Shown one piece after another: positions 1-5,004 of a DNA stretch of 5,004 bases (position 1 is its first letter; each line of letters begins with the position of its first letter). The stretch covers positions 1-5,004 of the forward strand of contig JAGGTZ010000222.1 of NCBI GenBank assembly GCA_021158805.1, given 5' to 3'. A program made the translations under genes and the position numbers. This stretch comes from Thermoproteota archaeon (lineage in GTDB: Archaea; Korarchaeota; Korarchaeia; Korarchaeales; Korarchaeaceae). The notes under the pieces are model-generated. The model did not search any database. It was not told the origin of the DNA and was given only the letters and a program-made list of their open reading frames with translations.

Positions 1-2585
1 AAATCCGATGGTCTCTCCAATAAACCGTAGCTAACCTCGAAGGGGTTCATGGGATTAGTACCGCCCGTGTGAGAAGCAATGTACATCCTCAACCCCTTCC
101 TCCTGAGGACCTCTAACTCAGCCCTTTTCAGATCCTCATCTCTCGTGTTCAAACCCGAGATTACTGGGGCTACTCCAAAGACCTCCTTCACATAATCATA
201 TCCCCCAACTTCACCTTCCCTGTAGGTCGAGCAGAAGTCCTTCTTATCGGGCGAATATCCCTCAGTAATAAGGGCGAAACTCTCAAACTTCTCCAAAAGG
301 TCTACCTTCTCTTCATAGAAGAGATCTTGTATCCTCCTACATTTCCCCTTATAGTAGGCTTGGGAAATGGATGAATCACATGCGGGATGAGGGGGCCTGA
401 TGTGGTAGTTGATGCCCATATTCTCATCCTTAATCCTCTCTATAACCTCAGGACGGGTCTCAACAAGGGCCTTTAGCACAGGACCCGTGAAGTAGAAGTC
501 AGCCCTTACACCATACTTCGTATAGATGTCTAAGAGCCTGTTTAAGGTCTCAGCACACAGATCTGGGTCATAATAGTCGTTCACGTTGACTGCAAAGTAG
601 ACGTAAAACTGGGGGTCATCCGGATCTATGTATCTCTTCCAGAACTCATGGTCGATCTTAGTATCTTGAGCGTCAAATCTGGACTCATATCTCTGTCGCG
701 CCTTCTCCCATTTCAGGTAAATCTCCGTCATTTCGTCGAAGGTCATCCATATGATCTTCCCTTCCCTCGCAAGTGGATCCATTACCTCGGTAAACCAGCG
801 TTCGTAGGCCTGGAGAACACGGCTTGTCTCCTCCTCCGTACCTCCACTTTGGTAGAGATGGGAGCTAACCCACCATACGTTTATGTGATCCTCATCCGAA
901 TCCGCTAATGCCTTTTCTAGGCTCCTTGTTGCGGCCTCGAAGCAATTTATATTCTTGCGACAATCTATCTCAAATTCCTGGCTGAGGTACCATCCGGGCA
1001 GGTAGACTATGGTCCCGGATGGATCGTGGGACTGCCAAGCATCATCTCTGAGGTCTAGCATCGAGACAGGGGGGAGTATCCAGGGATGGAGCCATCTAGG
1101 AGGATTATGCGTTACCCTATAGTAGGGCTTCTCCACAGAAGTCATACTGGTGAATCCAAGACAGCCATCACATACGCCTAGCAGGTTCACATTCTCGAGG
1201 TCGAAGCCTGCCCCAAGGTTAGTGGGCTCTTCTCCGATAGCCTGAGCTACAGCTTCCTTCACCTCCCTGTTATATTCTAATCTAGCTTCATCTGTCTCGA
1301 GGCCCATCTCCTTCATATGGTGACCTAAGTGACTCTGCACACCTATGCCGTGGCCCCTCCTCTTTAGCTCCTTCAAGAGGTATCTCCCGAACTTGACATC
1401 TGCCCAGGCGAAGTTCTTCTCTGGCTGGATGGAGAGCTTAGCTCCGTGTTCCTCGAACTTCCGGGCTAACGCATCTAGTATATCGGCGTACATATTGAAC
1501 AGCCGCTCATCTTGATCGTAGTAAACCCTTTTCACAACTTCCTCTATATGGAGTTGGAAACCAACTAGGAGGACTTCCCTCTTACAGTCAAAGGGGCATG
1601 ACTCCCATGACTCAGAGATATCGCATACACCGTTTCCACAGGTCTCAGGTATTTCCACTAAATCGAGGAGAGCTGAACTGGCCTCCTTTGTCTTCTGGGT
1701 ACCCGCGCCGAAGAACCTTAATGCCTCATCGAAGTACTCTTCTAGTGGCATGCTATGTCCAGTATCGTGCCAGAAGATCCTCCTCTCGGCTGCTGATGTA
1801 GCGGCATCATAGGCAAACTGACAGGCCTCAGGGGTTAGTAGATCATCTTTCTTCCCGCAGTGGAAGTGAATCCTCCCCTTATACTTTGGCAGGAAGTAGA
1901 GGGGATCTATCTTACTCAGTACGGACTTATCGTGGGACCATGAGGTCTCGCCCACCTTCCCATGCGCGTGCACATACTCTAGGTTTGCTGCCGCTAGCAA
2001 TAGTTCCGCCTTGTCCACACTAGCTCCTTTGCCTAGTGCCACACCCGAGACAATGCTTCCCAAGCTTCTAGATATCAGATAGACCTCTTTGGCCCCCTCA
2101 TCCCTCAGGAAATTGGAAATGGCAACTATTTCGTCTGAACCCTTTATTATAACGAAGGGTATCTTCTCAAGATCCTTCATACTCCCCCTCTCTCCATGAA
2201 AGGGGAGGTCAAAGGCGAATGTACAGAAACCCTCCTTCTCGAAAGCCTCCATATCTCTCAACCACTTCTCCTTACTCCCTCCAAGTCCATGCACGAATAT
2301 AATGCACTTACCATTCCATCCATCGGGCTTATGATAGATGTGAGGGATCTCGCTCAGGGGAACCCTAGTTCTAGTAGTGGACTTGGAGGGAGTTTTGGTC
2401 GGAGGAACTGTTCTTGAAGTAACAGGCTTCTTAGGTGGTGTGGTCTTCGTAATCGGCCCTGTAGTTGAAGTTACGGAGGTAGAAGTCTGCGTAGGCGGGG
2501 ATGGCTTCAGGAACAATACATACGCCCCGAGTAGAGCCAATGATACTATGACGAGGATTCCCAAGATCGCTCCTCTTCCAGCCAT
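1..2585 (-). CDS. Secreted or membrane-anchored alpha/beta-hydrolase with two deacetylase-like domains (3' end outside window)
   Basis: The frame is open from ATG at 2585 to the left edge, with 861 codons and no stop, so the C-terminus is missing. Residues 6-26 form a hydrophobic membrane segment followed by K27. Residues 28-76 are a linker in which 34 of 49 residues are Thr, Ser or Pro, with eight Lys/Arg and no acidic residue. Residues 80-295 read as an alpha/beta-hydrolase: oxyanion-type VHGLGG (H99), DLPFHGERG, nucleophile elbow SRSLGS (S174), acid GKKDDLLTP (D247 or D248) and DTGHSMP (H277). C316, C321, C330 and C334 make a CGNGVC...CPFDC module. Residues 336-630 and 658-861 each resemble NodB-type deacetylase folds: the first has a possible metal pair in HLGHH (H419, H423), the second NVND (D670) and YHIRPPHP (H728, H733). 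An in-frame stop lies upstream, and no other standard start codon is in frame before the ATG. The role is probably extracellular ester or glycan processing. The hydrolase call is firm; the deacetylase calls are moderate; the substrate is unknown. Confidence 0.85.
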   Translation of the reverse strand, partial: MAGRGAILGILVIVSLALLGAYVLFLKPSPPTQTSTSVTSTTGPITKTTPPKKPVTSRTVPPTKTPSKSTTRTRVPLSEIPHIYHKPDGWNGKCIIFVHGLGGSKEKWLRDMEAFEKEGFCTFAFDLPFHGERGSMKDLEKIPFVIIKGSDEIVAISNFLRDEGAKEVYLISRSLGSIVSGVALGKGASVDKAELLLAAANLEYVHAHGKVGETSWSHDKSVLSKIDPLYFLPKYKGRIHFHCGKKDDLLTPEACQFAYDAATSAAERRIFWHDTGHSMPLEEYFDEALRFFGAGTQKTKEASSALLDLVEIPETCGNGVCDISESWESCPFDCKREVLLVGFQLHIEEVVKRVYYDQDERLFNMYADILDALARKFEEHGAKLSIQPEKNFAWADVKFGRYLLKELKRRGHGIGVQSHLGHHMKEMGLETDEARLEYNREVKEAVAQAIGEEPTNLGAGFDLENVNLLGVCDGCLGFTSMTSVEKPYYRVTHNPPRWLHPWILPPVSMLDLRDDAWQSHDPSGTIVYLPGWYLSQEFEIDCRKNINCFEAATRSLEKALADSDEDHINVWWVSSHLYQSGGTEEETSRVLQAYERWFTEVMDPLAREGKIIWMTFDEMTEIYLKWEKARQRYESRFDAQDTKIDHEFWKRYIDPDDPQFYVYFAVNVNDYYDPDLCAETLNRLLDIYTKYGVRADFYFTGPVLKALVETRPEVIERIKDENMGINYHIRPPHPACDSSISQAYYKGKCRRIQDLFYEEKVDLLEKFESFALITEGYSPDKKDFCSTYREGEVGGYDYVKEVFGVAPVISGLNTRDEDLKRAELEVLRRKGLRMYIASHTGGTNPMNPFEVSYGLLERPSD

Positions 2586-2591
2586 CTCGCT

Positions 2592-2610
2592 ACCCCCCAG
2601 GATGGCCTGG
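2592..2610 (-). promoter_or_regulatory. G-rich ribosome-binding site with adjacent hairpin for the exported hydrolase
   Basis: Read on the minus strand, a GGGGGGT run at 2598-2592 lies six bases before the ATG at 2585. This is the right distance for a Shine-Dalgarno site, although pairing needs G-U wobbles. Immediately upstream, CCAGG-CCAT-CCTGG (2610-2597) can form a five-base-pair hairpin whose 3' arm takes in the first two G of that run. The site supports the chosen start. Control of translation by the hairpin is only an inference. Confidence 0.45.
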
Positions 2611-2695
2611 ACGGGAGGGTCACACTTTCATACCGTCCTTGCAACTATACACCTGAGAATCCTCGATTGGCATCTCCTGCCTTGGGCCCTCCCGT
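2611..2695 (-). other. Candidate structured 5' leader RNA of the exported hydrolase gene
   Basis: The nine-base arms ACGGGAGGG and CCCTCCCGT (2695-2687 and 2619-2611 on the minus strand) are perfect inverted repeats enclosing about 67 bases. The stem can be lengthened by a G-U and a G-C pair. Inside it are short helices GGCA-ggaga-TGCC and GAG-gatt-CTC. The element lies between the likely TATA box and the ribosome site, so it would be transcribed as leader. I looked for a tRNA fold because of the length and found no T-arm or D-arm on either strand. No known riboswitch class was recognised. Confidence 0.3.
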
Positions 2696-2722
2696 ACAGT
2701 TCATTAAGTATGGGATAGAGTA

Positions 2723-2747
2723 CCATAAAATCTTTCTCTTAAAATTT
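2723..2747 (-). promoter_or_regulatory. Likely archaeal promoter (TATA region) for the exported hydrolase gene
   Basis: On the minus strand two TATA-like AT runs occur: AAATTTTAAG (2747-2738) and AAAGATTTTATGG (2735-2723). With the usual archaeal spacing of about 25 bases, transcription would start around 2700-2716. That gives a leader of roughly 115-130 bases, containing the inverted-repeat element. Which box is used cannot be decided from sequence alone. Confidence 0.4.
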
Positions 2748-2819
2748 CTAATAATAGCCTAACTAATACCTACTTCGAGCTTGAACTAACACTGTCTGGG
2801 TCTGGGGAGGTACAACTGC

Positions 2820-2851
2820 CATATTTTTCATAAATGGGAAAAATTAATATG
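2820..2851 (+). repeat. Imperfect palindrome over the wHTH-nucleotidyltransferase operon promoter, candidate operator
   Basis: The six-base arms TTTTTC (2824-2829) and GAAAAA (2838-2843) are perfect inverted repeats around an eight-base spacer. The outer bases CATA (2820-2823) and TATG (2848-2851) also match, with four extra bases (TTAA) in the right side. The right half overlaps the probable TATA box. AbiEi-type antitoxins are known to bind inverted repeats in their own promoter, which makes this a plausible target of the downstream winged-helix protein. AT-rich promoters can form such repeats by chance. Confidence 0.35.
2838..2850 (+). promoter_or_regulatory. TATA-like promoter of the wHTH-nucleotidyltransferase operon
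   Basis: A purine-rich GAAAA stretch, like a BRE element, precedes TTAATAT, whose centre is about 30 bases before the ATG at 2877. Transcription would then begin within a few bases of the start codon, giving a leaderless or nearly leaderless message. This agrees with the absence of any GGAGG-like site before 2877. Confidence 0.5.
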
Positions 2852-2876
2852 CTCAATACACTTTTCTACATCATAT

Positions 2877-3512
2877 ATGGGAATAGATGAATCTTCGCTC
2901 TTCATAATATGGCTCTCCTTACAGGGACCTCTAACTCCATCTAGAGCCGCTATTGAGACCTCCCTACCTAAGACTACTGTTTACAGAAAGTTAAGGGAAC
3001 TGGAAGATAGGGGTTGGCTTGAGCGAAAGGGGAAAACATACTTGCCCACTGATAGAGCCAAGATCCTAGGTAAGATGGAGGCAAAGGATATGCTAGGGAT
3101 CTTCCACATAGAGGAACTATTTGAGAAAGCCTTAAGGCTTCAAACAGGAAGCTGGAGGAGATCTATGGAGTTATTAAGGGGAAGGGGTATGGATTTTGTG
3201 TTATGCTACGAGACCGCAGCCTATATCAGAACGGGATTCCAGACACCATCTGCCGCCTTCGCATATGTAAGGGACTCAGAACTGAAGGACTGGATATCCT
3301 TGGGTAAGAGAGCTCCCAAATTTGCCGACCTAGTTCTCATACCAGTTAGAGAACTACCGACTAGCGAGGTAATCTCGGGCTGGCCTGTAGTAACTGAAGA
3401 GAGGTTGAGGTTAGAGCTCATTGTGTGGCTTGGAAGGGGCATACTTGATCTGGCGGCTCTCAGGGGAAAAGTCCCGATGGTTGCGGAGGAGATGACGGAT
3501 GTCGTCTATTGA
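2877..3512 (+). CDS. Winged-helix AbiEi-like transcriptional regulator, putative antitoxin
   Basis: This 211-residue protein starts with a winged helix-turn-helix at about residues 5-56: a first helix near SLFIIWLSLQG, the recognition helix in PKTTVYRKLRELEDRGW, and a wing around ERKGKTYLP. The remainder (about 70-200) resembles the C-terminal domain of AbiEi-family antitoxins, with LCYETAAYIRTGFQTP (109-124), DLVLIPVRELP (151-161) and a final helical segment LAALRG (192-197). The family usually has a DNA-binding N-terminus that represses its own operon and a C-terminal domain needed for antitoxicity. The gene overlaps the downstream nucleotidyltransferase by 14 bases and has no ribosome site of its own, which fits leaderless expression. 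The wHTH is clear. The AbiEi assignment rests on the weaker C-terminal resemblance plus the partner gene. An alternative is an ordinary TrmB- or ArsR-like regulator. Confidence 0.8.
   Translation: MGIDESSLFIIWLSLQGPLTPSRAAIETSLPKTTVYRKLRELEDRGWLERKGKTYLPTDRAKILGKMEAKDMLGIFHIEELFEKALRLQTGSWRRSMELLRGRGMDFVLCYETAAYIRTGFQTPSAAFAYVRDSELKDWISLGKRAPKFADLVLIPVRELPTSEVISGWPVVTEERLRLELIVWLGRGILDLAALRGKVPMVAEEMTDVVY
3485..3493 (+). promoter_or_regulatory. Strong Shine-Dalgarno site for the nucleotidyltransferase
   Basis: GGAGGAGAT closely matches the archaeal GGAGGTGAT consensus and ends five bases before the ATG at 3499. It lies inside the 3' end of the wHTH gene, so it fixes the start of the second gene and suggests translational coupling. 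The first gene of the operon has no such site. Confidence 0.75.
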
Positions 3513-4083
3513 TGATTTCCTAACTGTTGTGGAGGAAAGAGGTGTTAGGTATGCTCTCCTCGGGGCCCTAGCCATCTCAGCCATAAGACCGTTTAGGATC
3601 ACTCATGATGTTGATGTAGCTGTAGATCCCGCAGATCTCTGGAAGTTGAAACAAGGATTATCGAACCTAGGCTATGTACTGCTGAAGAATCCCCGCTTGG
3701 GAAAACTTGAGTTTAAGCACAGGGAGAAGGGAGATATAGATGTGTATACCGAGAGCATTTCAGGTATTAGCGTGAAGCTGCTCCTTGATAGGTCTTTAGA
3801 GGCGGAGCTGGATGGAAGGAAGGTGAGGGTCATATCCCCTGAAGATGCCCTTCTACTCAAGGCATCGGCTGGAAGGGAGAGGGACTTAGCTGACATTGCG
3901 GTTATACTTCTAGAGATGGGAAGTAGGTTAGATTGGGATTATGTGAAGAAGATGGGAGCCGAGCTTGATCTAAAATTGAAGGATATATTGAGGAAGAGCG
4001 TTGATAGATTACCTATCTCTGTTGAAAATCCCCCAAAGGTTAGGAAGGAGCTCAGGAAACTAATAGATGATATTATGAGGTAA
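3499..4083 (+). CDS. AbiEii-like nucleotidyltransferase, putative toxin
   Basis: This 194-residue protein has the core motifs of the polymerase-beta nucleotidyltransferase fold. LLGALAIS (G22-A23) stands where the family usually has G-G or G-S. THDVDVAVD supplies the metal-binding pair D37 and D39, and KGDIDVY gives the third acidic position, D81. The later segment K121-ASAGRERDLADI (R126, R128, D129, D132) matches the K...R..RD..D signature of AbiEii and related proteins, whose action in characterised cases is nucleotidyl transfer, for example onto tRNA. The C-terminus (about 145-194) is helical and Lys/Arg-rich, possibly for binding nucleic acid. The gene follows the wHTH gene with a 14-base overlap and an excellent ribosome site, the standard antitoxin-toxin order. 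All three carboxylates are present, so activity is expected. The nucleotidyltransferase call is strong; toxicity is inferred from the pairing. It could instead be a housekeeping DUF6036-like enzyme. Confidence 0.82.
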   Translation: MSSIDDFLTVVEERGVRYALLGALAISAIRPFRITHDVDVAVDPADLWKLKQGLSNLGYVLLKNPRLGKLEFKHREKGDIDVYTESISGISVKLLLDRSLEAELDGRKVRVISPEDALLLKASAGRERDLADIAVILLEMGSRLDWDYVKKMGAELDLKLKDILRKSVDRLPISVENPPKVRKELRKLIDDIMR

Positions 4084-4152
4084 TGCTAGTGATATAATGT
4101 AGAAATTCATTGCATAGATATCTGGGGGCTGATGCTTGATTCCTGAGTGGTA

Positions 4153-4160
4153 CTTTTAAG
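4153..4160 (+). promoter_or_regulatory. TATA-like promoter of the TudS-related gene
   Basis: CTTTTAAG is a good archaeal TATA-type box, centred about 33 bases before the GTG at 4190. The expected transcription start near 4182 would leave a leader of only a few bases. This matches the lack of any Shine-Dalgarno sequence before the gene and argues that it is transcribed separately from the upstream operon. Confidence 0.5.
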
Positions 4161-4189
4161 GAATTGGATTATTTAGCTAGGTTGTAGCT

Positions 4190-4768
4190 GTGGTGGCGGG
4201 CGATCTGAGGAGTGGAAAGATAGTGGTCATCTCGCACTGCCTCCTCAATGTTCACAGTCTAGAGGATGGTTTAGCTGAGTATCGGGGCTGTGAAGAGGAG
4301 CTCCTCAGGACACTCATGGAGGAAGGTGTTGGCATATTCCAACTCCCCTGCCCTGAGATGGAAATATCTCATATTTCCAGAGCACCATTACCCAAGGATT
4401 CTTACGATAATCCCCTCATACGAGAAAGATATAGGGAACTAGCTGGCAGGATAGTCAGTAGGCTTAAGCAGTTCGCGGAGAAAGGATACAAGATAGTTGC
4501 AGTGATAGGTGCAGAAGCCAGTCCCACATGCGGGATAAGCATAGTTGGTAAATGGAAGGATCCAGAGAAGAGAGGTAAATTCCCAGAGGACGTGGAATTC
4601 GTTGAGGGTATGGGGGTCTTTATGGAAGAGCTTAGGGGGGAGTTAGGCAAGGTCGGCATATCTACGAGGTGGATAGGGCTACCTGGTAAAACTCTCAAAA
4701 GCATAGATCCCGAGACCTATGACAAGAACAAGGTCATCAAGAGAATACGTGGGATAATTAGATCATGA
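4190..4768 (+). CDS. TudS/DUF523-related putative desulfidase (CD3072-like)
   Basis: This 192-residue protein has the three conserved cysteines of the TudS/DUF523 group in typical surroundings: VVISHCLLN (C17), QLPCPEME (C54) and GAEASPTCG (C114). In characterised TudS, three cysteines hold a [4Fe-4S] cluster whose fourth iron takes sulfur from thiolated nucleobases such as thiouracil. The SHCLLN and LPCPE forms and the C-terminal extension (about 125-192) resemble the CD3072 subgroup, whose substrate is not established. There is no signal peptide or membrane segment, so it should be cytoplasmic. The start is one of two adjacent GTG codons (4190, 4193), since an in-frame TAG at 4178 closes off anything further upstream. 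The TATA-like box just before it points to a leaderless monocistronic message. The family call is firm. The desulfidase reaction is by analogy. Confidence 0.82.
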   Translation: MVAGDLRSGKIVVISHCLLNVHSLEDGLAEYRGCEEELLRTLMEEGVGIFQLPCPEMEISHISRAPLPKDSYDNPLIRERYRELAGRIVSRLKQFAEKGYKIVAVIGAEASPTCGISIVGKWKDPEKRGKFPEDVEFVEGMGVFMEELRGELGKVGISTRWIGLPGKTLKSIDPETYDKNKVIKRIRGIIRS

Positions 4769-4785
4769 TTGGTTTAAACCGTCAT
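4765..4785. repeat. Near-perfect palindrome overlapping the stop of the TudS-related gene
   Basis: GGTTTAAACC (4771-4780) is a perfect ten-base palindrome. It is flanked by ATGA (4765-4768) and TCAT (4782-4785), which also pair, with a T-G wobble and one bulged T between core and flanks. The TGA stop lies in the left arm. There is no T-tract directly after it, so it is not a classical terminator. It could be a protein-binding site or an RNA 3'-end hairpin. Confidence 0.4.
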
Positions 4786-4892
4786 ATAGATCGCTGGAAG
4801 GGGCTTTTATAGTCCATCTAGGTACTCCTCAAGTTGATATGAGAGGGGCCCCAAGTACAACGTTATCTCTCTCCCTGGTAAACGAAGCCAGT

Positions 4893-5004
4893 TCAACGCT
4901 CAAGGGATTTTATTAGTTTTTCCACCTCATTTTCCCACTTAAAAGCCCTCTTGCTCTCATCCCATAACTCTTCAGGAAGGTACCAGCTTGGATGTATATC
5001 AAGA
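4893..5004 (-). CDS. C-terminal fragment of an unidentified protein (5' part outside window)
   Basis: On the minus strand a frame enters at the right edge and runs 36 codons to TGA at 4895-4893. The peptide begins LDIHPSWYLPEELW and ends with an amphipathic, charged stretch containing KWENEVEKLIKSLER. It looks like a genuine C-terminal helix: it has real-protein composition, is aromatic-rich at first and heptad-like at the end. I do not recognise the family. It is convergent with the TudS-related gene. Too little is visible for a function. Confidence 0.55.
   Translation of the reverse strand, partial: LDIHPSWYLPEELWDESKRAFKWENEVEKLIKSLER
4908..4921 (+). terminator. Possible T-rich termination site for the TudS-related transcript
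   Basis: TTTTATTAGTTTTT is the densest T-run on the plus strand downstream of the TudS-related gene, about 140 bases past its stop. Archaeal intrinsic termination relies mainly on such oligo-T stretches. It lies within the end of the convergent minus-strand gene, so it may be only the complement of lysine- and asparagine-rich codons. Confidence 0.2.

Noticed and set aside
2611..2695. A tRNA gene, suggested by nine-base end-pairing over 85 bases
   Set aside because: No T-loop GTTCRA, D-arm or anticodon stem could be placed on either strand.
648..2718. Several plus-strand open frames of 67-113 codons (648-908, 1598-1801, 2196-2417, 2377-2718)
   Set aside because: They are antisense to the continuous 861-codon minus-strand frame or its leader, which has clear domain motifs. 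Their translations are low-complexity or unlike any protein family.
3221..3896. Minus-strand frames of 63-74 codons (3221-3442, 3411-3602, 3672-3896)
   Set aside because: They lie opposite the wHTH and nucleotidyltransferase genes, both of which have recognisable motifs, and have serine/leucine-rich shadow composition.
4091..4122. Imperfect inverted repeat after the nucleotidyltransferase gene (GATAT, AATG with CATT, ATATC)
   Set aside because: The arms are broken by unmatched bases and AT-rich, so chance is likely. No T-tract follows to make it a terminator.
4402..4704. A 100-codon minus-strand frame
   Set aside because: It is opposite the TudS-related gene, whose three cysteine motifs establish the plus strand as coding. 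The translation shows no protein-like pattern.
4845..4852. GGGGCCCC palindrome as a terminator or binding site
   Set aside because: It is only eight bases with no loop and no following T-run, and the surrounding sequence adds no further pairing.

Overview
The window looks like a thermophilic archaeon, probably of the TACK group (Thermoproteota, Korarchaeota or Bathyarchaeota-like). The basis is the heavy use of AGG/AGA arginine and ATA isoleucine codons. Short AT-rich TATA-like boxes lie about 25-35 bases before start codons, two genes appear leaderless or nearly so, and an internal operon gene carries a strong GGAGG-type ribosome site. The lineage is an inference from style, not from a marker gene.

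The left half (1-2585, minus strand) is one very long open frame that runs off the left edge, with 861 codons visible and no stop. It encodes an exported or membrane-anchored multidomain protein. In order it has an N-terminal membrane segment, a Thr/Ser/Pro-rich linker, an alpha/beta-hydrolase domain, a four-cysteine CGNGVC...CPFDC module, and two successive regions resembling the NodB/polysaccharide-deacetylase fold. It carries 16 cysteines and probably acts on cell-surface or environmental carbohydrate or ester substrates. Its upstream region holds an inverted-repeat leader (2611-2695) and a small hairpin touching the ribosome site, between a likely TATA box and the start codon.

The middle (2820-4083, plus strand) is a divergent two-gene operon. 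It encodes a winged-helix protein with a C-terminal domain like that of AbiEi antitoxins, then a nucleotidyltransferase of the AbiEii kind, overlapping by 14 bases. This is the layout of a type IV-like toxin-antitoxin or abortive-infection pair. An imperfect palindrome over the promoter is a candidate autoregulatory operator.

The right part (4190-4768, plus) encodes a three-cysteine TudS/DUF523-related putative desulfidase with its own TATA-like box. It is followed by a near-perfect palindrome. A minus-strand gene enters from the right edge (4893-5004), and only its last 36 residues are visible. The four loci appear to be separate transcription units, apart from the two-gene toxin-antitoxin-like operon. 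I see no rRNA, tRNA, CRISPR array or insertion sequence.
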